A stretch of DNA of 64,000 nt. Source: a candidate division WOR-3 bacterium. GTDB taxonomy: Bacteria; Hydrothermota; Tepidihabitantia; Tepidihabitantales; CAIPLT01. The translations under genes were made by a program, and so were the position numbers. Under the pieces are notes generated by a model that was given only the letters and a program-made list of their open reading frames with translations, ran no database searches and had not been told where the DNA came from. The stretch spans positions 339,681-403,680 of the forward strand of contig JBDRUV010000001.1 in NCBI GenBank assembly GCA_039801505.1, written 5' to 3'. Positions 1-7,010 of this stretch are shown piece by piece. Within the stretch, counting starts at the first letter, position 1. Each line of letters opens with the position of its first letter.

Positions 1-1
1 A

Positions 2-262
2 GCCGAAACCGGTGCAGCGACCGGTGCGATACAAATCGCCGGGACCGACTCGGTAATGCAATTACCGTTCTTTGTGGTTGCCTGCGATTATACTTTAATG
101 GGTGAAGAACTTTATGCAGCATCAGCGTATCTCTCCCGCGAGCCACTTTTACTTGGGGGGTTGGTAGGTCAAGACGCGGGAAAAGTCTTAATCGTTGGAC
201 TATTAATCATTCTTACAATAATTGGGGTAATAACAAACCTGCCGGTTCTTAAAATTTTTTAG
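2..262 (+). CDS. DUF6754-type membrane protein, C-terminal end (partial)
   Basis: The reading frame is open from the left edge, so the gene begins outside the window and only 86 C-terminal codons are seen. The start of the visible part (ETGAATGAIQIAG) and the later EELYAASAYLSREP resemble, from memory, the DUF6754 membrane family; this was not checked by search. A hydrophobic segment (VLIVGLLIILTIIGVITNLPV) closes the protein and is probably a C-terminal membrane anchor. The next gene follows after 8 bases behind a strong AGGAGGGG ribosome site, so it heads a membrane-protein operon of unknown job. Family assignment is moderate. Confidence 0.6.
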   Translation, partial: AETGAATGAIQIAGTDSVMQLPFFVVACDYTLMGEELYAASAYLSREPLLLGGLVGQDAGKVLIVGLLIILTIIGVITNLPVLKIF

Positions 263-270
263 GAGGGGCA

Positions 271-930
271 ATGAAAGTCCGATTGCCTTTAATATTAGTA
301 TTAATTACTGGAATTTTAGGTGCATTGCCTTTTATCATTCCGCACAGAATTGCTCAGAACTTTGATAACGAATTTCGGAATTCGGTACTTAGAATAATTG
401 CCGCATTCTCTTTAGTGTTAGGGGTTGGTAGTATAGTTAGACATCATATATATAAGATTCAACGGCGAAAAGAAAATTGGGAATATAGTTGGATTCTTTT
501 AGTCAGTTTAGTAATAACTTCGATCATCGGCCTATTTGGCGGCATCGAGGGCAACGGAAGTTTGCCAACAAGGATCGGAGACTTTTATTTTGACATTCAG
601 ACAATTTATATGCACGCAGCAATTCCACTTGGCGCCACTATGTTTGCAATGCTTTCCTTTTTTATGGCTTCAGCGGCTTACCGAGCATTTAGAGCGCGTA
701 ATTTTGAAGCTACTTTATTGCTTCTGGCGGCATTTATTGTAATGTTGGGTTCAGTGCCATTAAGTACTTATGTACTACCCAAATTGCCTGATTTTGCCGA
801 ATGGATTTTAACCGTACCGAATACTGCAGCTAAGCGGGGAATGGGGTTTGGTATTGCCTTGGGTTCACTAGCCACATCTTTAAAAATAATTTTAGGGATC
901 GAACGCGGTTGGCTGGGGGGCACGAAATGA
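271..930 (+). CDS. Multi-pass membrane protein of unknown function
   Basis: A 219-residue protein I do not recognise. It has about six hydrophobic segments, near residues 5-23, 39-57, 73-91, 114-136, 146-165 and 190-206, with a basic loop (YKIQRRKENW) after the second. AGGAGGGG lies just upstream of the ATG. The stop codon overlaps the next start as ATGA, so translation is probably coupled. It sits between the DUF6754 protein and two further membrane proteins, which suggests one membrane complex; no catalytic motif is visible. Confidence 0.7.
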   Translation: MKVRLPLILVLITGILGALPFIIPHRIAQNFDNEFRNSVLRIIAAFSLVLGVGSIVRHHIYKIQRRKENWEYSWILLVSLVITSIIGLFGGIEGNGSLPTRIGDFYFDIQTIYMHAAIPLGATMFAMLSFFMASAAYRAFRARNFEATLLLLAAFIVMLGSVPLSTYVLPKLPDFAEWILTVPNTAAKRGMGFGIALGSLATSLKIILGIERGWLGGTK

Positions 931-1814
931 ACGGTTCGTTAAAAAGCAATTACGGTATTTGGGAGAAATTAACTAAAATTGACCGTCGATTAATTTATTT
1001 GTTCTTGTTTCTGGTGGTGCTTATTCCACTGATTTATCCGTTTCGTTTAGCACCACGAGCAATGACACCGGTTTTAAAGCTTTTTAATCATATTGACACA
1101 ATCCCTAAAGATAAATGTTTAGTTATTTCTGTGGATTATACGCCTGATACTGAACCGGAACTACATCCAATGACAATTGCATTATTACGACACGCGTTTT
1201 CTCGTAAGATAAAAGTAGGAATTTTATGCATTTCGCTTTTGGGACTGGGTTTAGCACAGGACGCCATAAGTATCGTAACCAACGAATTTAATAGTAAGGC
1301 TTTAACTCGTAACGACAGTGTGATCTACGGCCGAGACTATGTCTTTTGGGGATGGCAAACACCAGTCTTAGTGCCGATTTTGGGCATGGGCGAAAATATC
1401 TCAAAGGTGTTCCCGGTTGATTATTATGGTAATAAGACCGACACTTTAGAAATAATGAAGACAATAAAAAATTATAATGATGTGGGAATTTTAGTTTCGA
1501 TTTCAGGTAGCGCGATACCTTTCTATTATATTACCTATGCCCAAACTCAGTTTGGAGTTCGAATTGGGGTGGGTTCAACAGCCGTTCAAGCTGCGGATTT
1601 TTATCCTTATATTAATTCTGGTCAAGTTACAGGGATGATGTCCGGTATGAAAGGGGCGGCCGAATATGAACAACTAGTCGAAGAACGATGTAAAATTTAT
1701 GCTCGCCGAAAAGCCACAGATGCCATGGCGGCACAAACTGCAGCTCATCTTTGGATTATGATTACAATTATTATTGGTAATATCGGGTATTTTATTTTAC
1801 GGAGGCGAAAATGA
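927..1814 (+). CDS. Membrane-anchored protein of unknown function
   Basis: A 295-residue protein with a hydrophobic segment near residues 22-40 and another close to the C-terminus, followed by RRRK. About 220 polar residues lie between them, so the middle probably forms one soluble domain, possibly outside the cytoplasm. The soluble part contains glycine-rich stretches such as GVGSTAVQAADFYPY and GMMSGMKGAAEYE. I chose the ATG that overlaps the upstream stop (ATGA), with GGGGGG just before it; an in-frame TTG six codons earlier is less likely. No named family recognised. Context is a four-gene membrane operon. Confidence 0.7.
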   Translation: MNGSLKSNYGIWEKLTKIDRRLIYLFLFLVVLIPLIYPFRLAPRAMTPVLKLFNHIDTIPKDKCLVISVDYTPDTEPELHPMTIALLRHAFSRKIKVGILCISLLGLGLAQDAISIVTNEFNSKALTRNDSVIYGRDYVFWGWQTPVLVPILGMGENISKVFPVDYYGNKTDTLEIMKTIKNYNDVGILVSISGSAIPFYYITYAQTQFGVRIGVGSTAVQAADFYPYINSGQVTGMMSGMKGAAEYEQLVEERCKIYARRKATDAMAAQTAAHLWIMITIIIGNIGYFILRRRK

Positions 1815-2440
1815 ATATAAGCACTAATCCTTGGATTTGGGTAAGCGCTATTTTAACTTTAGGAATTTTCTCTTTTTTGTACAAAGAGAATCCTTTCTAT
1901 CGGGTTTGTGAACATCTTTTTGTGGGAATCGCTAATGGATATTCAATAACATTTGTTTGGCATCGAGTCTTATTGCCGACATTAATTAATCCAGTAGCAA
2001 AAGGTGAAAGATTATGGCTTGTCCCGGTGGCGATAGTTGGGGCACTCTATTTTACTAGGTTTATACCAAAAATTTCCTGGTTAGTGCGGATCCCAATCGC
2101 GATCGTAATGGGTTATGGAGCCGGGGCATCAATTCCCCGGGCAATTGAGGCATCGATAATTGAGCAATTAAAAGCCACCGTTATTACTCGGTCAACTTTT
2201 GAGTCAATCTATACCGGTTTATGGGCAATAGTAATTTTTGTGGGTGTTATTGCCACAATTAGTTATTTCTTTTTCTCGCGAGAACGAAAAGGGGTTTTAA
2301 GGCCCTTATCTTATTTAGGGATAATTTTTATTATGTTAGGATTTGGCGCCTCTTTTGGTTATACGGTAATGGCTCGGATTTCATTACTGATTGGGCGCCT
2401 AACGTTTCTTTTACGAGATTGGTTGGGAATAATTAAATGA
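1811..2440 (+). CDS. Multi-pass membrane protein of unknown function
   Basis: A 209-residue hydrophobic protein with around five or six predicted membrane segments (for example near residues 9-24, 68-84, 92-108, 135-155 and 165-185). The start codon overlaps the previous stop (ATGA) behind GGAGGCGAAA, so it is the last gene of the translationally coupled operon with the DUF6754 protein. It has no recognisable catalytic motif. It is probably a structural partner of its neighbours in the membrane; function unknown. Confidence 0.7.
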   Translation: MNISTNPWIWVSAILTLGIFSFLYKENPFYRVCEHLFVGIANGYSITFVWHRVLLPTLINPVAKGERLWLVPVAIVGALYFTRFIPKISWLVRIPIAIVMGYGAGASIPRAIEASIIEQLKATVITRSTFESIYTGLWAIVIFVGVIATISYFFFSRERKGVLRPLSYLGIIFIMLGFGASFGYTVMARISLLIGRLTFLLRDWLGIIK

Positions 2441-2501
2441 CGAATCAGGCGGTCAGTAAATCGAGTCTAATAAGTAGTAAAATTTAAGAAAGGAGTAAAT
2501 T

Positions 2502-3167
2502 ATGTGCACTAATATCAAATCAATACCATTACTTGGTGATAAATTTCCAGAGATGAAAGTTCAAACGACTCACGGCGAGTTGGAATTACCCAAACACTTT
2601 GCAGGTAAATGGTTTGTGTTATTTAGCCATCCAGCTGACTTTACTCCAGTTTGTACAACTGAATTTGTTGCATTTCAAAAAAGGTACGAGAAGTTTAAGG
2701 CACTTAACTGCGAGTTAATCGGCTTAAGTGTTGATCAGGTGTTTTCGCATTTGAAATGGACAGAGTGGATAGAAGAAAAGCTAGGGGTGAAAATTGAATT
2801 TCCGATTATTGCTGATACTGGTGCGGTATCGGAGACATTAGGCTTAATCCACCCCGGGAAGGGTACCAATACCGTCCGGGCAGTATTCGTGGTTGATGAC
2901 AAAGGATTCGTGCGGATAATTTTATACTACCCCCAAGAACTTGGACGAAATATCGATGAGATTCTCCGAGCGGTTGAGGCAATGCAGATTTCTGATAAAC
3001 ATCAAGTCGCAATGCCAGCTAACTGGCCTAATAATGAACTTTTTGGTGATCACGTGATTATTCCCCCAGCTCGGGATCAAAAGACCATGAATGACCGTTT
3101 ACAAAAAGCCAAAGCTGGTGAGTTCGAATGCCTTGACTGGTGGCTTTGTCATAAAAAGCTTAAATAG
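2502..3167 (+). CDS. Peroxiredoxin, Prx6/archaeal-type
   Basis: A 221-residue AhpC/TSA thioredoxin-fold peroxidase that reduces hydrogen peroxide and alkyl peroxides. The active-site block [13 protein letters not shown] places the peroxidatic cysteine at C51. The Prx6-type C-terminal domain follows, and the tail carries C210 and C216. That arrangement matches archaeal Prx6-like enzymes such as the Aeropyrum pernix peroxidase (C50/C207/C213), which use a tail cysteine for resolution. GAAAGGAG precedes the ATG. It opens a run of reductive oxygen-defence genes, so its reductant may be the glutaredoxin/FTR pair downstream (inference). Confidence 0.92.
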   Translation: MCTNIKSIPLLGDKFPEMKVQTTHGELELPKHFAGKWFVLFSHPADFTPVCTTEFVAFQKRYEKFKALNCELIGLSVDQVFSHLKWTEWIEEKLGVKIEFPIIADTGAVSETLGLIHPGKGTNTVRAVFVVDDKGFVRIILYYPQELGRNIDEILRAVEAMQISDKHQVAMPANWPNNELFGDHVIIPPARDQKTMNDRLQKAKAGEFECLDWWLCHKKLK

Positions 3168-3173
3168 TTAGAG

Positions 3174-3202
3174 TTGACTTTATATAATCTTTCTTGTATA
3201 AT
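3174..3202 (+). promoter_or_regulatory. Sigma70-type promoter for the ferritin-like/desulfoferrodoxin genes
   Basis: TTGACT, a 17-base spacer, then TATAAT. The expected transcript start is about 20 bases before the ATG, leaving a short leader that contains AAGAAAGGAG. It is the conventional (leadered) promoter type in this window. Confidence 0.75.
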
Positions 3203-3228
3203 ATAGCTAAATTAAGAAAGGAGCATAT

Positions 3229-3648
3229 ATGGCCAGTAATCAGCTGATGGAGTTATTAAACAAAGCAATTGCACGCGAACTACAAGTATCTATTCAATAC
3301 ATGTGGCAACATGTCCAATGGAAAGGGGTGAAGGCGTTTGCGATTAAAGATGAGCTGAAGAAAATTGCAATTACGGAAATGAAACATGCTGAAGCGATAG
3401 CGGAGCGCCTGACTTACTTGGGTGGGATTCCAACTACTAAGCCTGATCCAATTTTTGTGGGTTCTAATATTAAAGAGATGCTTGCTCAAGATGTCAAAGA
3501 CGAAGAAGGTGCAATTAAACTTTACAAAGAGATTATCGAGCTTGCCAGTCAGGAGAACGATTTCACAACTCGAAAGCTTTTTATGGGAATACTAGCCGAC
3601 GAAGAGGAGCATCACGATACCTTTACTGGACTTTTAGAGGAGGTATAA
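3229..3648 (+). CDS. Ferritin-like di-iron protein (bacterioferritin/DPSL-type)
   Basis: A 139-residue four-helix protein. Candidate di-iron ligands are E17, E50 and H53 (EMKHAE) in the first half and the DEEEHHD cluster near the C-terminus in the second. This is the E...ExxH...E...ExxH pattern of ferritin/bacterioferritin-like proteins, which oxidise Fe(II) with peroxide or oxygen and store iron. It is shorter than bacterioferritin (about 155-160) and I see no clear heme methionine. It has its own promoter and an AAGGAG site. The next gene starts immediately after its stop, so it is co-expressed with the desulforedoxin-like and desulfoferrodoxin genes. Confidence 0.85.
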   Translation: MASNQLMELLNKAIARELQVSIQYMWQHVQWKGVKAFAIKDELKKIAITEMKHAEAIAERLTYLGGIPTTKPDPIFVGSNIKEMLAQDVKDEEGAIKLYKEIIELASQENDFTTRKLFMGILADEEEHHDTFTGLLEEV

Positions 3649-3822
3649 ATGCCGGTAAAGAAAAAATCTAAAAAAACAACCCTGAAAAAACCAAAATTGG
3701 TTTGCGAGGTTTGCGGACTTGAAGTTACGGTTTCAAAACCGTGTGGCTGTTCAGAAGTTTCCTTGATCTGTTGCGGCCAGCCCATGAGCTTAAAAACCTC
3801 AAAGCCGAGTTCGAGAAAATGA
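3649..3822 (+). CDS. Small desulforedoxin-like iron protein
   Basis: A 57-residue protein, easily missed because of its size. After a very basic N-terminus (seven lysines in the first 14 residues) it has LVCEVCG...LICCGQPM, the C-x2-C plus C-C pattern of desulforedoxin, the small FeCys4 domain at the N-terminus of desulfoferrodoxin. Ligands would be C19, C22, C41 and C42; C32 and C34 are extra cysteines not found in the classic domain. The upstream gene supplies GAGGAGG, and its TGA overlaps the desulfoferrodoxin ATG (ATGA). Likely role: electron carrier for the superoxide reductase, or a stand-alone copy of its Centre I. Role inferred from the motif and from coupling. Confidence 0.75.
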   Translation: MPVKKKSKKTTLKKPKLVCEVCGLEVTVSKPCGCSEVSLICCGQPMSLKTSKPSSRK

Positions 3823-4196
3823 CAACTCAATTAGCAATTTATCGGTGTAAAATTTGCGGTAACATCGTCGAGGTTTTACATACCGGGGCTGGAACTTTGG
3901 TCTGTTGTGGTGAACCGATGGAGCTGCTTACAGAAAAAACTGCCGATGTTGGGCTAGAAAAGCATGTACCCGTGATTGAGAAAACCGCAACTGGATACAA
4001 GATTAAGGTAGGTTCGATACCGCATCCGATGGAGGAGAAACATTACATCGAGTGGATTGAAGTGATTGCTGATGGTAAGGCATATCGACAATTCCTAAAA
4101 CCCGGCGATCTTCCTGAGGCTGAGTTTTGTATTGAGGCCAGCACGATAACCGCTCGCGAGCATTGTAATATTCATGGTCTGTGGAAAAGCGTGTAA
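3819..4196 (+). CDS. dfx: Desulfoferrodoxin (superoxide reductase, two-iron type)
   Basis: 125 residues. The N-terminal desulforedoxin domain binds Centre I through C10, C13, C29 and C30. The catalytic Centre II ligands H49, H69, H75, C116 and H119 are all present at the same numbers as in the Desulfovibrio protein, with the E47-K48 pair beside them. It reduces superoxide to hydrogen peroxide without making oxygen, typical of anaerobes. The start is the ATG overlapping the upstream TGA; a longer in-frame extension would run through the small gene and lacks homology. The peroxide it makes would be removed by the peroxiredoxin and rubrerythrin-like neighbours. Confidence 0.95.
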   Translation: MTTQLAIYRCKICGNIVEVLHTGAGTLVCCGEPMELLTEKTADVGLEKHVPVIEKTATGYKIKVGSIPHPMEEKHYIEWIEVIADGKAYRQFLKPGDLPEAEFCIEASTITAREHCNIHGLWKSV

Positions 4197-4216
4197 TATT
4201 ACTAATTCTAACCCCT

Positions 4217-4250
4217 GTAATCCCCCGGTCATTCGGGGGATTACTTTTTT
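4217..4250 (+). terminator. Rho-independent terminator
   Basis: A perfect 11-base stem (GTAATCCCCCG / CGGGGGATTAC) with a 6-base loop, followed directly by six Ts. It closes the ferritin-like/desulfoferrodoxin transcript. Confidence 0.9.
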
Positions 4251-4266
4251 ATTATAGGGAGAGACG

Positions 4267-4761
4267 ATGCAACTTGATAAGTTTAACCTAAAAGACTTAC
4301 TATTGACCGCGCTGAAAGCAGAGCTAGAAAGTAAAAATATCTACGAATTGGTTGCTAAAAAGATATCGAATTTTCTATTAAAAGAGCGACTTAACTTTTT
4401 AGCCAATGAAGAATATCGCCACTACCTCTTTTTCCAAAATCTTTATCGTGAAGAGTTCAGCGAGGGTAAGATTGTGCTTCCAGATAAAACACCGGTGCCA
4501 TTACCAACAATTCAGGTGGTATCAGAAGACACGCCGGTGAGTGTGATTTTAAGTCAAGCCCTGGAGAGTGAAAAAGCTGCATATGACTTTTATGTCACAT
4601 TAGCCTCGCGATATGAGTCAAAACCCCAAGTAAAAAATATGCTTTTATATATTGCATCGATGGAAATGGGGCACTACCGATTAATTGAGATTGAGCGAGA
4701 AAACGCCGAAAAGTTTGAAGGATTTAATATTGAATATCCTTTAATGCACATCGGGCCATAA
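4267..4761 (+). CDS. Rubrerythrin-like ferritin-fold protein (no rubredoxin domain)
   Basis: A 164-residue ferritin-like protein. The two halves carry LKAELESKNIYEL / NEEYRHYLFF and ALESEKAAYDFYV / MEMGHYRLIE, the duplicated E...ExxH pattern of erythrin-type di-iron sites. It lacks the rubredoxin domain of classical rubrerythrin, so electrons must come from another protein, perhaps the rubredoxin-bearing proteins encoded next. Probable role: peroxide reduction or iron handling. It starts behind GGGAGAGA just after a terminator; I see no clear promoter of its own. Confidence 0.8.
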   Translation: MQLDKFNLKDLLLTALKAELESKNIYELVAKKISNFLLKERLNFLANEEYRHYLFFQNLYREEFSEGKIVLPDKTPVPLPTIQVVSEDTPVSVILSQALESEKAAYDFYVTLASRYESKPQVKNMLLYIASMEMGHYRLIEIERENAEKFEGFNIEYPLMHIGP

Positions 4762-4775
4762 GTTCGGAGGAGTAT

Positions 4776-5237
4776 ATGAAAAAATGGCGCTGCAGTGTTT
4801 GTGGATATATTCACCAAGGCGATACGCCGCCAGAAAAATGTCCGAATTGTGGTGCACCACAAGAGAAATTTCTTGAAGTCGCGTTGGATTTTGAAGAACT
4901 CCACTTGCATCATGCTCAAAAAATCTCATATGGGCTAGAAGTTGAGATTAATCCCTTCTTCGGTGATTACGAGGCGATTGCACCATATATCTACAACTTA
5001 CCGGTTGGCAAGCAAGTGCCACTTCACAAGCATCCAACGACTGACGAACTATTTTTCGTGATCAAGGGGCGAATTAAGTTTCGAATTGGAGACAAGGAAT
5101 TAATTGCAACCCCGGGTGATCTCGTGAAAGGTAAAATGAATATTCCCCATTCGTTTAGTAATGTCGGCGATGAACCAGCGGCTTTTCTTTCGGTAAAGGC
5201 GCCCAAGCCGGTCGATTTAGTAATACTTGAAGAATAG
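4776..5237 (+). CDS. Rubredoxin-like domain fused to a cupin
   Basis: 153 residues in two domains. Residues 1-35 form a rubredoxin-like/rubrerythrin-type metal site (C6, C9, C22, C25; CSVCGYIHQGDTPPEKCPNC). Residues 60-145 form a single cupin_2 barrel with metal ligands H84, H86, E91 and H124 (PLHKHPTTDE, NIPHSF). The N-terminal site would accept or pass one electron at a time, while the cupin site could bind a metal for a small-molecule or peroxide reaction; the combination is unusual and its reaction is unknown. CGGAGG precedes the start. It lies between two other redox genes. Confidence 0.85.
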   Translation: MKKWRCSVCGYIHQGDTPPEKCPNCGAPQEKFLEVALDFEELHLHHAQKISYGLEVEINPFFGDYEAIAPYIYNLPVGKQVPLHKHPTTDELFFVIKGRIKFRIGDKELIATPGDLVKGKMNIPHSFSNVGDEPAAFLSVKAPKPVDLVILEE

Positions 5238-5249
5238 ATTTTAGTGGAT

Positions 5250-5531
5250 ATGGAATTCATTCAGGTCCCCGGAGTAAATAAAGGGAAGATTGTGCTATAT
5301 GCTTTAAGTACCTGCGGCTGGTGTAAGAAGACCAAAACATTCTTACGAGAACATAACATTGCCTATAACTACATTGATGTTGATCTTTTAGTCCCAAAAG
5401 ATCGGGAGCAGGTGCTTGAAGAAGTTCGCAAATGGAATCCGAGGTTATCCTTTCCTACCATTGTCATTAATGATGAAATTTGCATTGTTGGTTACGACGA
5501 AGATAAGTTAAAATCGGCGTTGAAATTATGA
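5250..5531 (+). CDS. Glutaredoxin-like thiol redox protein
   Basis: A 93-residue thioredoxin-fold protein with a CGWC active site (C22, C25) and the cis-proline segment LSFPTIVI. It is of the small glutaredoxin/NrdH size. I took the ATG; a GTG two codons earlier is also possible. Its last codons overlap the start of the FTR-like gene (ATGA), so the two are made together. That strongly suggests the FTR-like enzyme reduces this protein with ferredoxin- or rubredoxin-derived electrons (inference). Likely clients include the peroxiredoxin encoded upstream. Confidence 0.88.
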   Translation: MEFIQVPGVNKGKIVLYALSTCGWCKKTKTFLREHNIAYNYIDVDLLVPKDREQVLEEVRKWNPRLSFPTIVINDEICIVGYDEDKLKSALKL

Positions 5532-6034
5532 ACGAAATAATAATTTCTGAGGAAGAGCTTCAAGATACTTTTCAAGAGTTCTATCAAAATGCCATAGCAA
5601 CAGGTTATTTTCTAAATCCAGACACCGAATTTACCAGAGAGTTGATTCGGGGCTTAATCTATAATAAAAAACGCTACGGATATTTCTCCTGCCCGTGTCG
5701 AATAGCCAGTGGCATTCGGAGTAAGGACCTAGATATTATCTGTCCGTGTGACTATCGCGATGATGATCTTAGAGAGTATGGTTTTTGTTATTGTGGTTTA
5801 TATGTCACCAAAGAAGTAATCGACCAGGGCAAAAAGGTTCATTCCATCCCAGACCGGCGTAATATTATCGGCACGGAGAATATAACTCAAATCACAGTGA
5901 ATAGTGAGGCATTAAAACTATCATTACCAGTTTGGCGATGCCGAGTTTGCGGATATCTGTGTGCCCGCAATGAACCACCGGAGCTATGTCCTATTTGTAA
6001 AGCCGATAAAGATCGATTTGAAAGATTTATTTAA
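5528..6034 (+). CDS. Ferredoxin:thioredoxin reductase catalytic-type subunit fused to rubredoxin
   Basis: 168 residues. Residues 10-100 match the FTR catalytic (beta) chain: C55-P-C57, C72-P-C74 and C87-Y-C89 supply the 4Fe-4S ligands and the redox-active disulfide. Spacing is X14 and X12, versus X16 and X8 in the plant/cyanobacterial enzyme, so the loops differ. Residues 134-168 are a rubredoxin domain (C138, C141, C154, C157, plus an extra C145). There is no variable (alpha) chain gene nearby. FTR enzymes turn single electrons into dithiol reduction; here the built-in rubredoxin may be the entry point. Coupled by ATGA overlap to the glutaredoxin. Confidence 0.9.
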   Translation: MNEIIISEEELQDTFQEFYQNAIATGYFLNPDTEFTRELIRGLIYNKKRYGYFSCPCRIASGIRSKDLDIICPCDYRDDDLREYGFCYCGLYVTKEVIDQGKKVHSIPDRRNIIGTENITQITVNSEALKLSLPVWRCRVCGYLCARNEPPELCPICKADKDRFERFI

Positions 6035-6037
6035 GTT

Positions 6038-6784
6038 ATGGCCGCGCTTTATGCAATCCTGGCTGTAGTTTTGGTCAGCTTGCTGTCGTTTGTGGGTATC
6101 GTTTTTATTCTCTTAAAAGAAGCTACGTTAAAAAAAATTCTATTGCTTCTTGTAAGTTTTTCAGCTGGTTCGCTACTGGCCGCAGCTTTTATTCATCTGA
6201 TACCAGAAACTTACGAGAGATTTGAACATAATCCCTTAGTACCGCTTTTTATAATCGGGGGAATTCTGATATTTTTTGGGCTAGAAAAGTTTTTACGCTG
6301 GCGGCATTGTCATATTCCAACCTCCCAGGCGCATCCTCATCCTATTGCGTTTTTGAATCTGGTTGGTGATGCCGTGCATAATTTTATTGATGGCTTAATG
6401 ATCGGCGGGGCGTTTGTAGTGAATAATAAAATTGGCCTAGTAACAACCGTTGCTGTGGTGCTTCACGAAATCCCACAAGAAATTGGCGATTTTGGCGTGC
6501 TTTTATACGGAAAACTTAGTATACGCAAGGCTTTAGTGTTTAACTTTCTAAGTGCCCTTACGGCTGTTTTAGGAACTATTGTCTCATTAGCTCTGGGTAG
6601 CCTTGTAACCGATTATGCCTATTATTTAATGCCCATTGCGGCTGGTGGCTTTGTATATATTGCCGGGACCGATTTAATTCCAGAACTTCACCACATTGTG
6701 GAGCTTAAAAAATCAGTTGTGCAATTTATATGCTTATTGCTCGGGATTATATTATTCCTAGTCCTAAATCTAATCTTTCACTAA
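6038..6784 (+). CDS. ZIP-family metal transporter
   Basis: A 248-residue membrane protein with about eight hydrophobic segments. The ZIP signature is clear: HNFIDGLMIGGAF in TM4 and LHEIPQEIGDF in TM5, whose histidines and glutamates form the binuclear metal site. A short histidine-rich loop (HCHIPTSQAHPHPI) precedes TM4, as usual. It imports Zn(II), Fe(II) or Mn(II) into the cytoplasm. It starts three bases after the FTR-rubredoxin stop, so it probably feeds metal to this iron-rich operon; iron or manganese would fit the context better than zinc (inference). Confidence 0.9.
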   Translation: MAALYAILAVVLVSLLSFVGIVFILLKEATLKKILLLLVSFSAGSLLAAAFIHLIPETYERFEHNPLVPLFIIGGILIFFGLEKFLRWRHCHIPTSQAHPHPIAFLNLVGDAVHNFIDGLMIGGAFVVNNKIGLVTTVAVVLHEIPQEIGDFGVLLYGKLSIRKALVFNFLSALTAVLGTIVSLALGSLVTDYAYYLMPIAAGGFVYIAGTDLIPELHHIVELKKSVVQFICLLLGIILFLVLNLIFH

Positions 6785-6807
6785 CAATGTCATATAGGAG
6801 TACGTAT

Positions 6808-6833
6808 CCGAGACCGTAGGGTATACGGTAGGG
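6808..6833. repeat. Dispersed GC-rich intergenic element, copy A
   Basis: Contains ACCGTA-GGGTA-TACGGT, an inverted repeat, flanked by CCGAG and GGG. In reverse complement it reads CCCTACGGTCTCGG, which aligns with copy C. It lies in the 226-base gap before alr; apart from this element and the alr promoter I see nothing else in that gap. Confidence 0.5.
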
Positions 6834-6975
6834 TGCGATATCGAGAAAATCGTTGTAGTATATGACTATTAATAAGTTAGCCTAAAAATCTGGGGAAATT
6901 TTTGGCTACTTTAAAGTAACATTACCAAGAAGCACAGGCACTACATACGCCTGAGGTTAAGAATTAATTATTAAG

Positions 6976-7005
6976 TTGACATATAGAAGATTTTGACTTA
7001 GTATA
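6976..7005 (+). promoter_or_regulatory. Promoter of alr, probably leaderless
   Basis: TTGACA, an 18-base spacer, then TAGTAT ending five bases before the ATG. TATAAT two bases further on is an alternative -10 with a 20-base spacer. There is no Shine-Dalgarno sequence. Confidence 0.6.
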
Positions 7006-7010
7006 ATTTT

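Noticed and set aside
536-742. Frame of 68 codons within the 271-930 gene
   Set aside because: Out-of-frame shadow of a membrane-protein gene; no ribosome site.
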